From NCBI RefSeq assembly GCF_012241385.1, contig NZ_JAAVXB010000007.1:62001-126000 (forward strand): 64,000 nt of DNA, given 5' to 3'. The notes below the pieces were generated by a model. That model had not been told where the DNA came from and did not search any database. It was given only the letters and a program-made list of their open reading frames with translations. Shown one piece after another: positions 10,184 through 19,490 of this stretch. Source of the stretch: Solimonas marina (GTDB taxonomy: Bacteria; Pseudomonadota; Gammaproteobacteria; Nevskiales; Nevskiaceae). The position numbers were made by a program, and so were the translations under genes. Numbering within the stretch: the first letter of the stretch is position 1; every line of letters starts with the position of its first letter.

Positions 10184-10570
10184 TCAGTCGTCCAGCAGCG
10201 CCGTTCCGGTAAAACCCAGCGCCAGCAGCATGCCAAGCCACGGCCACAGCTGGTCGAGACGAAAATCGAGCAGATGCGCAAACAGCTGGCGAACCGCATG
10301 ACCGGCCAGTTCGGCCGCGTGATCGGCCGGATGCACCAGCAGACCGGTCACGAACAGCAGCGCGAAACCGAGCATGCCGATCATGACCAGACCGCCGATC
10401 CAGTCCGGCCCATGGTCGCGCGGCGGCGGCAGCGTCTGCAGCACCTGCATCGTGAAGCCGGCGTCGTCGAGGTGCGGGGCCTGCTCACCGTCTTCACGCA
10501 GCAGCTGGCGCAGCCAGGCGTCTTCGTCGTCGCGGTGCGTGTCGGCGCGGGAATCGGAATGGGAATTCAT
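10184..10570 (-). CDS. Small two-helix membrane protein, possible anti-sigma partner
   Basis: This 128-residue protein is not recognised as a family. Residues 1-50 are acidic and soluble. Two hydrophobic helices follow (about 62-83 and 108-125), with a His- and Ala-rich linker between them. Its ATG overlaps the stop of the sigma-factor gene in an ATGA junction. Anti-sigma factors are often encoded directly after ECF sigma genes and have a cytoplasmic N-terminus with a membrane helix, so an anti-sigma role is a reasonable inference. No zinc-binding HxxxCxxC motif is present. Confidence 0.7.
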   Translation of the reverse strand: MNSHSDSRADTHRDDEDAWLRQLLREDGEQAPHLDDAGFTMQVLQTLPPPRDHGPDWIGGLVMIGMLGFALLFVTGLLVHPADHAAELAGHAVRQLFAHLLDFRLDQLWPWLGMLLALGFTGTALLDD

Positions 10571-11127
10571 GATGCCAGCTCCCAGGCCCGCAGGCGGGCC
10601 TTCAATTTCTGCTTGCCGCGCGAGATGTGCGACTTCAGCGTGCCGACCGGACAACCGAGCGCGGCGGCGGCTTCCTCGTGACTCATGTCGAGATGGTAGC
10701 ACTGCACGATCGCCGCTCTTTCCGCCGGCGACAGCACCGCGAACGCGCGATTCATGTCGAGCTGCAGATCGGCGCGCGGCGCCTCGTCGTCGGCCGCCAG
10801 GCCCTCATCGACTGCCGGCACGTCGTCGAGCGACAGCTCGATGCGGCGCGCGCGCAGGTGCTGCAGCCAGGCGTTGGTGGCAATTCGGTGCAGCCAGGTC
10901 GAGAACCGCGCGTCGGCGCGAAACTGCGCCAGCTTGCGATAGGCCTGCAGGAAGGTCTCCTGTGCCAGATCGTCGGCCAGCGCGTGCTGGCCACCGGTCA
11001 AGCGGCGCAGCAGGCTGCGCACCGCCGACTGATGGCGGCGTACCAGCGCGGCGAAGGCCATGCGATCGTCACCCGCGAGCACGCGGGCGATCAGCGTCGC
11101 ATCGGCCGGTTCGGCAGCGATGGGCAC
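10567..11127 (-). CDS. RNA polymerase sigma factor, ECF/sigma-70 family
   Basis: This is a 186-residue sigma factor with region 2 (DDLAQETFLQAYRKLAQF, RFSTWLHRIATNAWL) and a C-terminal region 4 helix-turn-helix (EEAAAALGCPVGTLKSHISR). It is likely to direct polymerase to a small regulon. Start choice: a GTG at 11127 is the best in-frame candidate because upstream codons run into the previous gene, though no clear ribosome binding site is visible. It sits between two membrane-protein genes and overlaps the downstream one, so the three probably form one operon. Its stimulus cannot be read from the sequence. Confidence 0.88.
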   Translation of the reverse strand: MPIAAEPADATLIARVLAGDDRMAFAALVRRHQSAVRSLLRRLTGGQHALADDLAQETFLQAYRKLAQFRADARFSTWLHRIATNAWLQHLRARRIELSLDDVPAVDEGLAADDEAPRADLQLDMNRAFAVLSPAERAAIVQCYHLDMSHEEAAAALGCPVGTLKSHISRGKQKLKARLRAWELAS

Positions 11128-11147
11128 GGGGCGAGTCCAGCCGGCCT

Positions 11148-11561
11148 TCAGCGACCCTTGCTGTCCGAATGGCGATCCTCGACGCGCCAGGCGATCAGCC
11201 GCGCAACACCGACCGCCAGCGGCACCAGTGCCCACGGCCAGGCATCGTTGTCGGTGAAATACAGGGCCAACCCGCCCGCGACCCCCACGCCGAGCATGGT
11301 CAACGCGCGGCTGAGGCTGGAGCGTTGCGTGCGCGTCATCATCATCAAAATTTCCGGCGGAACCGGCTGGCCGGCAGCGATCAGCTTGTCGACCATCTCG
11401 TTGAGCAGACGTTGCTGGCGCAGGCGATAGATGGTGATGACGATGACGAGTACCGCGGGCAGCGTGAACGCCATGATCACCGCAGTCAGGCCGGTCACAT
11501 CCAGCGAGTCGACCGGTTCGATCGGCAGGCTGGCCGTCGCAGTGGCAAGAACATTGAGCAT
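11148..11561 (-). CDS. Membrane protein of the DUF6249 type
   Basis: This 137-residue protein has a hydrophobic helix at about 20-45, the phrase YRLRQQRLLNEMVDKLIAAGQPVPPEIL, and two more hydrophobic stretches at about 90-130. The helix-then-YR-Q-LLNE pattern resembles small DUF6249 membrane proteins of proteobacteria; the function is unknown. The start at 11561 is supported by GGAG six bases upstream; an upstream extension to 11615 is unlikely. It is the first gene of the sigma-factor operon, 20 bases before the sigma gene. Confidence 0.75.
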   Translation of the reverse strand: MLNVLATATASLPIEPVDSLDVTGLTAVIMAFTLPAVLVIVITIYRLRQQRLLNEMVDKLIAAGQPVPPEILMMMTRTQRSSLSRALTMLGVGVAGGLALYFTDNDAWPWALVPLAVGVARLIAWRVEDRHSDSKGR

Positions 11562-11733
11562 CGGCAACTCCGTAGCGAATAAGGGGCACGGCCGGATTGT
11601 CACGACCGGTTTCATGCATTGGATGCGGGTTGCACGCGTTTTGGATGCACGGCGACCGCAACCAGTCGATGCAGGTCCCGCGCTGCGCGGTGCCGCGCCC
11701 TCGGCGGGCGTTTACAATATCGCCCCGTTCCGT

Positions 11734-12000
11734 ATGCCTGCCATGCCCGCCAAGACCCCGCCCCAGGAATCCGCGCCCGACACCGTCGGCCAGTTCGAGG
11801 ACGCGATGAAGGAGCTCGAAACGATCGTGCAGTCGCTTGAACGCGGCGAACTGCGCCTCGACGAGTCGCTGCGCCTCTTCGAGCGCGGTGTCGCCCTCGC
11901 CCGCCAGTGCCGCGGTTCGCTCGACAGCGCCGAGCTCAAGGTTCACGAACTGCTGGCCAGTGCCGGCGACACGCGCGACGGCGAGGATCCGGCGGCGTGA
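11734..12000 (+). CDS. xseB: Exodeoxyribonuclease VII small subunit
   Basis: XseB is the small subunit of exonuclease VII, which degrades single-stranded DNA with XseA. It has 88 residues. The family signature spans FEDAMKELETIVQSLERGEL and LDESLRLFERGVALARQC. The first ATG at 11734 is used; a second at 11743 is also possible. A TACAAT-like -10 lies at 11713-11718. It overlaps ispA by four bases (GTGA), and xseB-ispA-dxs is a common order in gammaproteobacteria. Confidence 0.93.
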   Translation: MPAMPAKTPPQESAPDTVGQFEDAMKELETIVQSLERGELRLDESLRLFERGVALARQCRGSLDSAELKVHELLASAGDTRDGEDPAA

Positions 12001-12890
12001 GCGCGCCGTTCGCGGAGCGACTCGCCCCCTACCGTCAGCGTCTCGACGACAGTTTCGCGCGCTGGCTGCCGACCGCACAGACCTATCCGGCGCGCCTGCA
12101 CGAGGCGATGCGCTACGCCAGCGACGGCGGCAAGCGCCTGCGACCGCTGCTGGTCTACGCCGCGGGCGAGGTATTGGGCCTGCCGGCCCGCGCGCTCGAC
12201 GCGGCGGCCTGTGCGATCGAGATGATCCACGTCTATTCGCTGGTTCATGACGATCTGCCGGCCATGGACGACGACGCGCTGCGGCGCGGTCGGCCGACGA
12301 CGCATGTAGCGTATGACGAAGCGACCGCGATCCTGGTCGGCGACGCCCTGCAGACCCAGGCGTTCCATGTGATCGCCGCCGATGACGCGTCCGGCATCGA
12401 CGCCGCGCAGCGCCTGCGCATGATCGCGGTGCTGGCCGAAGCGGCCGGCTCGCGCGGCATGGTCGGCGGCCAGGCCGTCGATCTCGAGTCCGAGGGACGG
12501 ACGCTGAGCCTGGCCGAACTCGAAGCCCTGCACGTGCACAAGACCGGCGCGATGATCCGTGCCTGCCTGCAACTGGCGACACTGGCCGCCGGCGAGCGGC
12601 CGCCGGCGCAGGTCGAGGCGCTCGACCACTACGGAAAATGCATCGGTCTGGCGTTTCAGATCCAGGACGACATTCTCGACATCGAGTCCAGCTCGGCGGC
12701 GCTCGGCAAGACCGCCGGCAAGGACGAAGCACACCTGAAATCGACCTATCCGTCGGTGATGGGCCTGCCCGCCGCCAAGGTGCGCGCCGCCGAACTGTTC
12801 GAATCGGCACGCGAATCGCTTGCGATTTTCAGTGACGCTGCGGAACCCTTGCTGTGGCTGTCGCGCCATATCGAAGGTCGTGATCGCTGA
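11997..12890 (+). CDS. ispA: Farnesyl diphosphate synthase (geranyltranstransferase)
   Basis: IspA condenses isopentenyl diphosphate with dimethylallyl and geranyl diphosphates to give farnesyl diphosphate for quinones and undecaprenol. It has 297 residues (E. coli 299). The first aspartate-rich motif is DDLPAMDDD, the second is DDILD, and GGKRLRPLL is the substrate-binding lysine/arginine region. The start is a GTG overlapping the xseB stop, with GGAT upstream. It is followed by dxs, so both ends of the isoprenoid supply pathway are co-encoded. Confidence 0.96.
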   Translation: MSAPFAERLAPYRQRLDDSFARWLPTAQTYPARLHEAMRYASDGGKRLRPLLVYAAGEVLGLPARALDAAACAIEMIHVYSLVHDDLPAMDDDALRRGRPTTHVAYDEATAILVGDALQTQAFHVIAADDASGIDAAQRLRMIAVLAEAAGSRGMVGGQAVDLESEGRTLSLAELEALHVHKTGAMIRACLQLATLAAGERPPAQVEALDHYGKCIGLAFQIQDDILDIESSSAALGKTAGKDEAHLKSTYPSVMGLPAAKVRAAELFESARESLAIFSDAAEPLLWLSRHIEGRDR

Positions 12891-12980
12891 GCGACAGTCC
12901 GGCCATGCACTGGTTCGGGGCGCCGTGTTTCCCGATAATCCCCGCTTTGATCCTGAGGGTGCCACGGGCACCGGAGTCTC

Positions 12981-14861
12981 ATGACTGACATCCCCGGTTA
13001 CGCCCTGCTCGGGCGTATCCAGACGCCGGACGATCTGCGCAAGCTGCCAGCCGATGAACTGCCAGCGCTTGCGGTCGAGATGCGGCGCTACCTGATCGAG
13101 ACCCTCGGCCGCATCGGTGGCCATTTCGCCGCCAATCTCGGCACCGTCGAGCTATCGCTGGCGCTGCACGTCTGTTTCGACACGCCGTACGACCGCGTCG
13201 TCTGGGACGTCGGCCATCAGGCCTATCCGCACAAGATCCTGACCGGCCGGCGTGAACGTCTCGAGACGATCCGCAAACTCGGCGGCCTGGCGCCGTTCTG
13301 CCATCGCGCCGAAAGCGAATACGACACCTTCGGCGTCGGCCACTCGTCGACGTCGATCTCCGCCGCCGCCGGCATGGCCGCTGGTGCGCGCCTCAAGGGC
13401 GAGCCGCGTCGCGTGGTCGCCGTCATCGGCGACGGCGGCATGACCGCCGGCATGGCGTTCGAAGGCCTCAATCACGCCGGCCACCTCGGCCTCGACATGC
13501 TCGTCATCTACAACGACAACGACATGTCGATTTCCGAGAACGTCGGCGCCCTGCGCGACCACTCGGCGCGACTGATGCAGAAGCTCGGCCTGACCGCGCC
13601 GCATCACGCGCGCGCGCCGCAGGCCGCACATAACGAGGCGCACCTCGAGCACCCCGGCGCACTATTCGAGACCTTCGGCTTCACGTATTCGGGGCCCGTC
13701 GACGGCCACGACCTGCCGTCGCTGACCGCAACGCTGGAACGCCTGCGCAACGCCAAGGGCCCGCAGCTGCTGCACGTGGTGACGACCAAGGGCAAAGGCT
13801 TCGAGCCGGCCGAGGCCGACCCGATCAAGTATCACGGCATCACCCAGTTCGACCCGGTGACCGGCGCGTTCCCGGCCAAGAAGGCCGCCGCCGCGCCGAC
13901 CTACACCCAGGTGTTCGGCGACTGGCTGTGCCAGGCCGCGGCCGCTGATCCGCTGGTGGTCGGCATCACGCCGGCGATGCGCGAGGGCTCGGGTCTGGTC
14001 GAGTTCTCGAAGCGCTTTCCTGACCGCTATTTCGACGTCGGCATCGCCGAGCAACACGCGGTGACGCTGGCCGCCGGCCTGGCCTGCGAAGAACTGAAAC
14101 CGGTCTGCGCGATCTACTCGACCTTCCTGCAGCGCGGCTACGACCAGTTGATCCACGACGTCGCAATCCAGAATCTGCCGGTGGTGTTCGCGATCGACCG
14201 CGGCGGCCTGGTCGGCGCCGACGGCGCCACGCATCACGGCGCCTTCGACCTGTCGTATCTGCGCTGCATTCCGAACATGGTGGTGATGGCACCGTCCGAC
14301 GAAAACGAGTGCCGGCGCATGCTGAGCACCGGCGTGGCGCTGAACCAGCCCAGCGCGGTGCGCTATCCGCGCGGCAACGGCACCGGCGTGGCGCTCGACG
14401 CCGAGCCCAAGCCTCTGGCCGTCGGCAAGGGCCGCATCGTTCGTGAAGCGCACGGTCGCCGCCGGCCGCGCGTGGCGATCCTCGCGTTCGGCGCGATGGT
14501 GCAACCGGCGCTTGAAGCGGCCGAGATTCTCGACGCCGTGGTCGCCGACATGCGCTTCGTCAAACCGCTGGATGCCGAACTGATCCTCGAACTGGCGAAC
14601 GAAAACGATCTGCTCGTCACGCTCGAAGACAATGCCCGCCTCGGCGGTGCCGGCTCCGGCGTCAACGAAGTGCTGGTCGCCCAGCATCACACGGTGCCGG
14701 TACTCAACCTCGGTCTGCCCGACCATTTCATCGAGCACGGCACGCGCGAGGAATTGCTGGCGCAGATCGGCCTCGACACCGCCGGCATTCTGCGCGCGAT
14801 TCAGAAGCGCCTGCGCTCGCGCGATCTCGACGACGCCAAGCGCGCGACCGGTAGCACCTGA
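12981..14861 (+). CDS. dxs: 1-deoxy-D-xylulose-5-phosphate synthase
   Basis: Dxs joins pyruvate and glyceraldehyde 3-phosphate in the first step of the MEP isoprenoid pathway using thiamine diphosphate. It has 626 residues (E. coli 620). The thiamine diphosphate motif is [18 protein letters not shown], the N-terminal [12 protein letters not shown] is conserved, and the transketolase pyrimidine domain has [12 protein letters not shown]. The 90-base gap after ispA contains a GGTGCC-ACG-GGCACC hairpin at 12958-12972 directly before the start codon, and a GATAAT-like -10 at 12933-12938. Confidence 0.97.
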   Translation: MTDIPGYALLGRIQTPDDLRKLPADELPALAVEMRRYLIETLGRIGGHFAANLGTVELSLALHVCFDTPYDRVVWDVGHQAYPHKILTGRRERLETIRKLGGLAPFCHRAESEYDTFGVGHSSTSISAAAGMAAGARLKGEPRRVVAVIGDGGMTAGMAFEGLNHAGHLGLDMLVIYNDNDMSISENVGALRDHSARLMQKLGLTAPHHARAPQAAHNEAHLEHPGALFETFGFTYSGPVDGHDLPSLTATLERLRNAKGPQLLHVVTTKGKGFEPAEADPIKYHGITQFDPVTGAFPAKKAAAAPTYTQVFGDWLCQAAAADPLVVGITPAMREGSGLVEFSKRFPDRYFDVGIAEQHAVTLAAGLACEELKPVCAIYSTFLQRGYDQLIHDVAIQNLPVVFAIDRGGLVGADGATHHGAFDLSYLRCIPNMVVMAPSDENECRRMLSTGVALNQPSAVRYPRGNGTGVALDAEPKPLAVGKGRIVREAHGRRRPRVAILAFGAMVQPALEAAEILDAVVADMRFVKPLDAELILELANENDLLVTLEDNARLGGAGSGVNEVLVAQHHTVPVLNLGLPDHFIEHGTREELLAQIGLDTAGILRAIQKRLRSRDLDDAKRATGST

Positions 14862-14900
14862 CCCGCATGCATCGCGACGGCGCGCAGGGCGCCGTCGTCT

Positions 14901-15797
14901 TCAGTGCTGAGGGTCGGGATTGGCTGCGCGCAGACGCTGCAACAAGCGGTCGCGCCACCGTGGCGCATCGACCGGCACCGGAGCCGGCGCGCGTTGCGAG
15001 AGACCCAGCCCACAGGCGTCACAGGCCTGCAGGAAGATCGCCACGGCCTCCGGCTCGACGTGCGCAAACTCGGCGCCCTGCTGCAAGGTCGCGTGCTGAC
15101 GGGTGTAGAACGCCGCCAGCCGCATCAGCTCCGGTGTCGTTCGCCATTCGCCGAAATGCGGCCAGGATTCGAGGTGATATTCCACGCCAGCCTTCCGCCA
15201 GCCGCGTGCCGGATCCGCCGGCGCTTGCAGCGACAAGGCCCAGATCAGGCGCGGCAGCGCATAGGCGTGCATGGTGCGGCTCAGCGCCTGCGGCGCGTCG
15301 ACCCGACGCCACGGCAAGGCCGGCGGCAAATCAAGAAAGGCCTGTACGAGGCCGTCGAAATTGAGCACGTTCGCCAGCAATTCCTGATCGTCAGGCAGGA
15401 CCAGCACCGAGACATCGTCGTGCGCGATCAGCGTCGGCACCGCGAGCCGACGCAGGCGCAGGACCGGCCCCTGCGCTCGCAGCCGCGCGGCGTGCGCCGA
15501 CAGCAGCAGCGCCTCGGCCTCATCGAGCAGCGTCAGCAACGATGACAGCCGTAGCGGCCAATCGAGGAGCTGCGCGCGCAATTCATCGCCTGCCGCATCG
15601 CGGATACGCGCCAGCGCGCGACCATCGGCCTGTCGTTGCGGATGTTCGATGGTCAGCGCCGCAGCCTCGCCAGGCGCGGCGAAAGCCCAGTTGACGCGGG
15701 TCCGCCGCTGCAGCGTCCGCAGTTGCTGTCCCAGCAGATGGCGCTCCTCGGCACTGAATCCGTGGACGGCAACGCGCAACTCGGTGATCGGGGTCAT
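14901..15797 (-). CDS. Hypothetical protein, 298 residues
   Basis: This gene is not recognised. The N-terminal part (MTPITELRVAVHGFSAEERH, to about 110) has an alternating hydrophobic pattern like a receiver-like alpha/beta domain but no conserved phosphorylation aspartate. The C-terminal half contains YHLESWPHFGEWRTTPEL followed by a predicted helical region similar in pattern to a winged-helix domain. Proteins with this layout occur next to small GTPases in other proteobacteria, but none is encoded here. It is transcribed on its own, convergent with dxs, after a 300-base upstream region. Confidence 0.7.
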   Translation of the reverse strand: MTPITELRVAVHGFSAEERHLLGQQLRTLQRRTRVNWAFAAPGEAAALTIEHPQRQADGRALARIRDAAGDELRAQLLDWPLRLSSLLTLLDEAEALLLSAHAARLRAQGPVLRLRRLAVPTLIAHDDVSVLVLPDDQELLANVLNFDGLVQAFLDLPPALPWRRVDAPQALSRTMHAYALPRLIWALSLQAPADPARGWRKAGVEYHLESWPHFGEWRTTPELMRLAAFYTRQHATLQQGAEFAHVEPEAVAIFLQACDACGLGLSQRAPAPVPVDAPRWRDRLLQRLRAANPDPQH

Positions 15798-16098
15798 GCA
15801 AATCGCTGCAGGCAGATGAAGGCACCGCGCATCGTCGCTCCGCATGAGGCGGGGCCGTCGATACGCCGTACGCTCCGGACATGGCGCGCAGCGCTCGCTG
15901 CACGCGCTAAAGGCCGCCTCGATCCTGAGGCTGCTGCGATCCGTGCAGAACGTCCAATAATCCTGAAGGCTCGGCGTTCGGTGCCCGCACACGGGCCAAC
16001 GCCTCACAGGGCAAACCTTACAGGAAACTAAAGGTTATGTAAGCAATACCCTACAAAGATGACGCCGAATTTATGGGGCCGTCGTGCACGGCTCCGGC
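15798..16098. other. Gene-free region between cysG and the hypothetical gene
   Basis: No credible gene is seen. Positions 16010-16075 are clearly richer in A and T than the surroundings and probably carry the promoter of the minus-strand gene ending at 14901, which would leave a leader of about 200 bases. A weak GCCGT-ACGGC hairpin lies after cysG near 16078-16092. Confidence 0.5.
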
Positions 16099-17499
16099 TC
16101 ATTCGGTGGTATGCGCGCCGCTGAACCAGGCCAGCTTCTCGCGCAGCTTCACGACCTCGCCGACCATCAGCAGGCTCGGCCCCTTCACATCAAGCGCCTG
16201 CACCCGATCCGCCAGATCGCCGAGCGTACCGGTCACCACCCGCTGGCGTGGCGACGTGCCTTCCTCGACGACCGCCGCTGGCCAGTCCGGTGGCAGGCCG
16301 TGCGCAAGCAGCTGCGCACAGATTTGCGCGAGCGTCTGCAGGCCCATGTAAAACACCACGGTCTGACCGCGACGCGCGAGCTGATCCCAGTGCAGTTCGA
16401 GCACACCGTCCTTGCGCGCGTGACCGGTGACGAAGATGCACGATTGCGCGTAGTCACGGTGGGTCAGCGGAATACCGGCGTAGGCCGCGCAGCCGGCCGC
16501 AGCGGTGACGCCCGGCACGACCTGGAACGCGACGCCATGTGCCATCAGCGTTTCGATTTCCTCGCCACCGCGGCCGAAGATGAACGGATCGCCGCCCTTG
16601 AGGCGCAGCACCCTGCGCCCGGCCTGGGCCTGACGCACCAGTTCGAGATTGATCTGATCCTGGGGCACGGTGTGCTGGTTGCGCGCCTTGCCGACGAAGA
16701 TGCGCTCGGCGTCGCGGCGCACCAGCTCCATCACACCGGGCGAGACCAGACGGTCGTAGAGCACCACGTCACATTGCTGCATCAGGCGCAGCGCGCGAAA
16801 CGTCAGCAGGTCCGGATCGCCCGGCCCGGCACCGACCAGATAGACCTCGCCAGCGGCCGGCGTCTGCGCGATCAGCTCGTTGATCGTCCGTTCGGCCGCC
16901 GCTTCGTCGCCGCGCAGCACGGCCTCGGCACCGCCTCCGTCGAGGAAGGCCTCCCAGACACGCCGCGGCGATGCGGCGCCGCCCGCTTTGACGGCGGCGC
17001 GCATGCGATGCATGAAGCGCGCAAGGCCGCCGTAGGCGGCCGGCAACATCGTCTCGATGCGCTCACGCAGACGTCGCGCCAGCACCGGCGCGGCGCCGCC
17101 CGACGAAACCGCCACCATCAGCGGGCTGCGATCAACGATGGCCGGCACAATGAAGGTGCTCAAGGCCGGATCGTCGACGACATTGACCGGGATGTTGGCC
17201 GCCGCCGCCGCCGCCGCAACGCGAGCATTGAGTTCACGATCGTCGGTGGCGGCGACGATCAGACGCTGTCGGCGCAGCTGCTGCGAATCGAACGCCGTCG
17301 CCAATTGCTCAGCCGCGCCGTCGGCCACCGCTGCCTGCACGTCGCCGTGCAGCGCCGCTGCGACGATCTGCACACGCGCACCGGCACGGCGCAGCAACAG
17401 CAGCTTGCGCGCAGCCACCTCACCGCCACCGACCAGCAGCACCGGCTGATCCTGCAGCTGTAAAAAAACAGGGAAATACGGCCAGTTCGACTCGTCCAT
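16099..17499 (-). CDS. cysG: Siroheme synthase CysG (trifunctional)
   Basis: CysG methylates uroporphyrinogen III to precorrin-2, oxidises it to sirohydrochlorin and inserts iron to give siroheme. From the ATG at 17499 it is 466 residues (E. coli 457). The N-terminal NAD-binding dehydrogenase/chelatase has [13 protein letters not shown]. The C-terminal methyltransferase has [15 protein letters not shown] and [19 protein letters not shown] precedes the chosen start; a GTG at 17514 is the alternative. It lies 24 bases after the TSUP transporter gene. Siroheme is the cofactor of the reductase encoded at 19.5 kb. Confidence 0.96.
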   Translation of the reverse strand: MDESNWPYFPVFLQLQDQPVLLVGGGEVAARKLLLLRRAGARVQIVAAALHGDVQAAVADGAAEQLATAFDSQQLRRQRLIVAATDDRELNARVAAAAAAANIPVNVVDDPALSTFIVPAIVDRSPLMVAVSSGGAAPVLARRLRERIETMLPAAYGGLARFMHRMRAAVKAGGAASPRRVWEAFLDGGGAEAVLRGDEAAAERTINELIAQTPAAGEVYLVGAGPGDPDLLTFRALRLMQQCDVVLYDRLVSPGVMELVRRDAERIFVGKARNQHTVPQDQINLELVRQAQAGRRVLRLKGGDPFIFGRGGEEIETLMAHGVAFQVVPGVTAAAGCAAYAGIPLTHRDYAQSCIFVTGHARKDGVLELHWDQLARRGQTVVFYMGLQTLAQICAQLLAHGLPPDWPAAVVEEGTSPRQRVVTGTLGDLADRVQALDVKGPSLLMVGEVVKLREKLAWFSGAHTTE

Positions 17500-17523
17500 G
17501 GCGCCTTTTCGCACGATTCGCGC

Positions 17524-18327
17524 TCAGTGCGCGAGTGCCCAGGCCTTGGCCGCCATCGTCACACCGATGAAAACCAGAAAGCCCGCGACCGCGCGCTTGA
17601 GCAACAACGGCGACATGCGAAACCCAAGCCGCGTGCCCAGCCAGATGCCCGGCAGCGCTCCCACCAGCAACAAGCCGAGCATACGGTAGTCGACCGCGCC
17701 AATCCCGGCGTGTCCCAGACCGGCGATGCCGGTAATCAGCACCGCGTGCGCGAGATCCGAGCCCACCAGTTTGACTGGCTCGTGACGCGGATACAGCAGC
17801 AGCAGAATCATCATGCCGATGACGCCGGCACCGACCGACGAGATCGTCACCAGCGTGCCGATCAACACTCCGGCAAGCAGTGTCAGCGGCCGCTGCAAGC
17901 GCTGCAGCGCGTCGTCGCCGACCGCGACGCCGTGACGGCCCATCCAGCGCCGGATCGGCTCCTGCAACAGCGTGAACGACGCGGTGACGATGATCGCTGC
18001 AGCCAAAACGCCCTGGATCAGGTGATCGAGCGACGGCCCGGGCCGCAGATGGTGCAGCACCAGCAGCGTGACGGCGGTGGCTGGCAGGCTGCCGGCCGAC
18101 AACCACATCACGATCTTCCAGTCGACGCTGCCGTTGCGGCCGTGTAGCGCAACGCCGAAAGCCTTGCTCAGGCTCGCATAGAGCAGGTCGGTACCGACCG
18201 CGATCGTCGGCTTGATCCCGCAGAACAGGATCAGGATCGGTGTCATCAACGAACCACCGCCGACACCGGTGGCGCCCACTGCCGAGCCGACGATCAGACC
18301 GGCGAGGATAAGTCCCAGTTCTTGCAT
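17524..18327 (-). CDS. TSUP-family (TauE/SafE-like) membrane transporter
   Basis: This is a sulfite/sulfur-compound transporter of the inner membrane. It has 267 residues, with about eight hydrophobic segments and the family-typical start LAGLIVGSAVGATGVGGGSL. TSUP proteins move sulfite, sulfonates or related anions. Its placement between cysG and cysB makes a sulfur-related substrate likely, but direction and substrate cannot be read. The start at 18327 (MQELGL) is chosen; a GTG at 18345 is an alternative. It is divergent from cysB with about 80 bases between starts. Confidence 0.88.
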   Translation of the reverse strand: MQELGLILAGLIVGSAVGATGVGGGSLMTPILILFCGIKPTIAVGTDLLYASLSKAFGVALHGRNGSVDWKIVMWLSAGSLPATAVTLLVLHHLRPGPSLDHLIQGVLAAAIIVTASFTLLQEPIRRWMGRHGVAVGDDALQRLQRPLTLLAGVLIGTLVTISSVGAGVIGMMILLLLYPRHEPVKLVGSDLAHAVLITGIAGLGHAGIGAVDYRMLGLLLVGALPGIWLGTRLGFRMSPLLLKRAVAGFLVFIGVTMAAKAWALAH

Positions 18328-18349
18328 GTTCTTTTTGCGCGTCACGCCC

Positions 18350-18377
18350 TTGGAAGCCGGGGCGCAACGCCTATACT
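18350..18377 (+). promoter_or_regulatory. Candidate sigma-70 promoter of cysB
   Basis: TTGGAA (18350-18355), 16 bases, TATACT (18372-18377), then AAGGA before the cysB ATG at 18407. It lies in the divergent TSUP/cysB intergenic space and could be shared with regulation of the minus-strand genes. Confidence 0.6.
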
Positions 18378-18406
18378 GTTATTACGGTTTCGAATAAGGA
18401 CGAGCC

Positions 18407-19390
18407 ATGAAGCTTCGTCAATTGCATTACATCCATGAGGTCGCACGGCGCGGCCTCAACGTCACCGCGGCGTCCGAAGCGCTGTTTACATCGCAGCCCG
18501 GCGTCAGCAAGCAGATCCGCCTGCTCGAAGAGGAGCTCGGCGTCGACATCTTCGTGCGCAACGGCAAGCACCTGTCGGAAATCACCCCGGCCGGTCAGCG
18601 CATCCTCGAGTACACGCAGCGGCTGATCGGCGAGATCGACAACATCAAGCGCGTCGCCGACGAGTTTCACGACGCCGACCGTGGCGAGCTGGCGATCGCC
18701 ACCACGCACACCCAGGCGCGCTACGCGCTGCCGGCGGTCGTGCAGCCGTTTCGCCAGCGCTACCCCAAGGTCAGCCTGCACCTGCATCAGGGCTCGCCGC
18801 CGCAGATCGCGAAAATGGCGTCCGAAGGCCAGGCCGATTTCGCGATCGCCACCGAAGCCATGCACCTGTTCGAAAACCTGGTGATGCTGCCGTGCTACCA
18901 CTGGAACCGCGCGGTGCTGGTGCCGCCCGACCATCCGCTGGCGGCGACGTCGCGGCTGACGCTGCAGGACATCGCCGCGCACCCGATCATTACCTACACC
19001 TTCGGCTTCACCGGCCGCTCCAAGCTCGATCAGGCATTCATCGCCATCGGCCTGCGCCCGGACGTGGTGCTGACCGCGGTCGACGCCGACGTCATCAAGA
19101 CCTATGTGCGGCTCGGCCTGGGCATCGGCATCGTCGCGTCGATGGCCTATGACGCGCAGGCCGACCGCGACCTCGTCGCCCTGCCGGTCGATCACTTGTT
19201 CGAGGACAGCGTCACGCATATCGGCTTTCGTCGCAGCTTGTTCCTGCGCGGCTTCATGTATGAATTCCTGCAATTGTTCGCCCCGCACCTGACACGCGAG
19301 GTGGTCGATGAAATGGTCGCGATCGGCGATGCCGAACAGCGTCGCAAACGGGCGCTAGCGTTGATCAGCGAGCTGCCGCCCGCAAAATAA
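18407..19390 (+). CDS. cysB: LysR-type regulator CysB
   Basis: CysB activates sulfur assimilation genes in response to N-acetylserine. It has 327 residues (E. coli 324). The N-terminal helix-turn-helix reads NVTAASEALFTSQPGVSKQIRLLEEELG, and the effector domain contains TTHTQARYALP and TYTFGFTGRS, both characteristic of CysB rather than of other LysR proteins. It lies between the TSUP-cysG genes and the siroheme reductase, all plausible targets. AAGGA is correctly placed upstream. Confidence 0.95.
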   Translation: MKLRQLHYIHEVARRGLNVTAASEALFTSQPGVSKQIRLLEEELGVDIFVRNGKHLSEITPAGQRILEYTQRLIGEIDNIKRVADEFHDADRGELAIATTHTQARYALPAVVQPFRQRYPKVSLHLHQGSPPQIAKMASEGQADFAIATEAMHLFENLVMLPCYHWNRAVLVPPDHPLAATSRLTLQDIAAHPIITYTFGFTGRSKLDQAFIAIGLRPDVVLTAVDADVIKTYVRLGLGIGIVASMAYDAQADRDLVALPVDHLFEDSVTHIGFRRSLFLRGFMYEFLQLFAPHLTREVVDEMVAIGDAEQRRKRALALISELPPAK

Positions 19391-19490
19391 CGATTCGGTC
19401 TTTACTTAGAACCGTCACAAAAACACGCGGGGGACGCTTCATCACCGGGGGAAAACCCCTGATAATGAGCGACCCGCGCTTTTGATTGCC

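Noticed and set aside
10066-10299. N-terminal extension of parE
   Set aside because: The frame is open upstream, but the extra residues are Arg/Cys/Trp-rich and unrelated to the family; MAANPNNSSY at 10065 is the natural start.
15798-16007. Upstream extension of the hypothetical gene at 14901-15797
   Set aside because: The added sequence is Cys/Arg-rich and the region is intergenic in character; MTPITEL at 15797 fits better.
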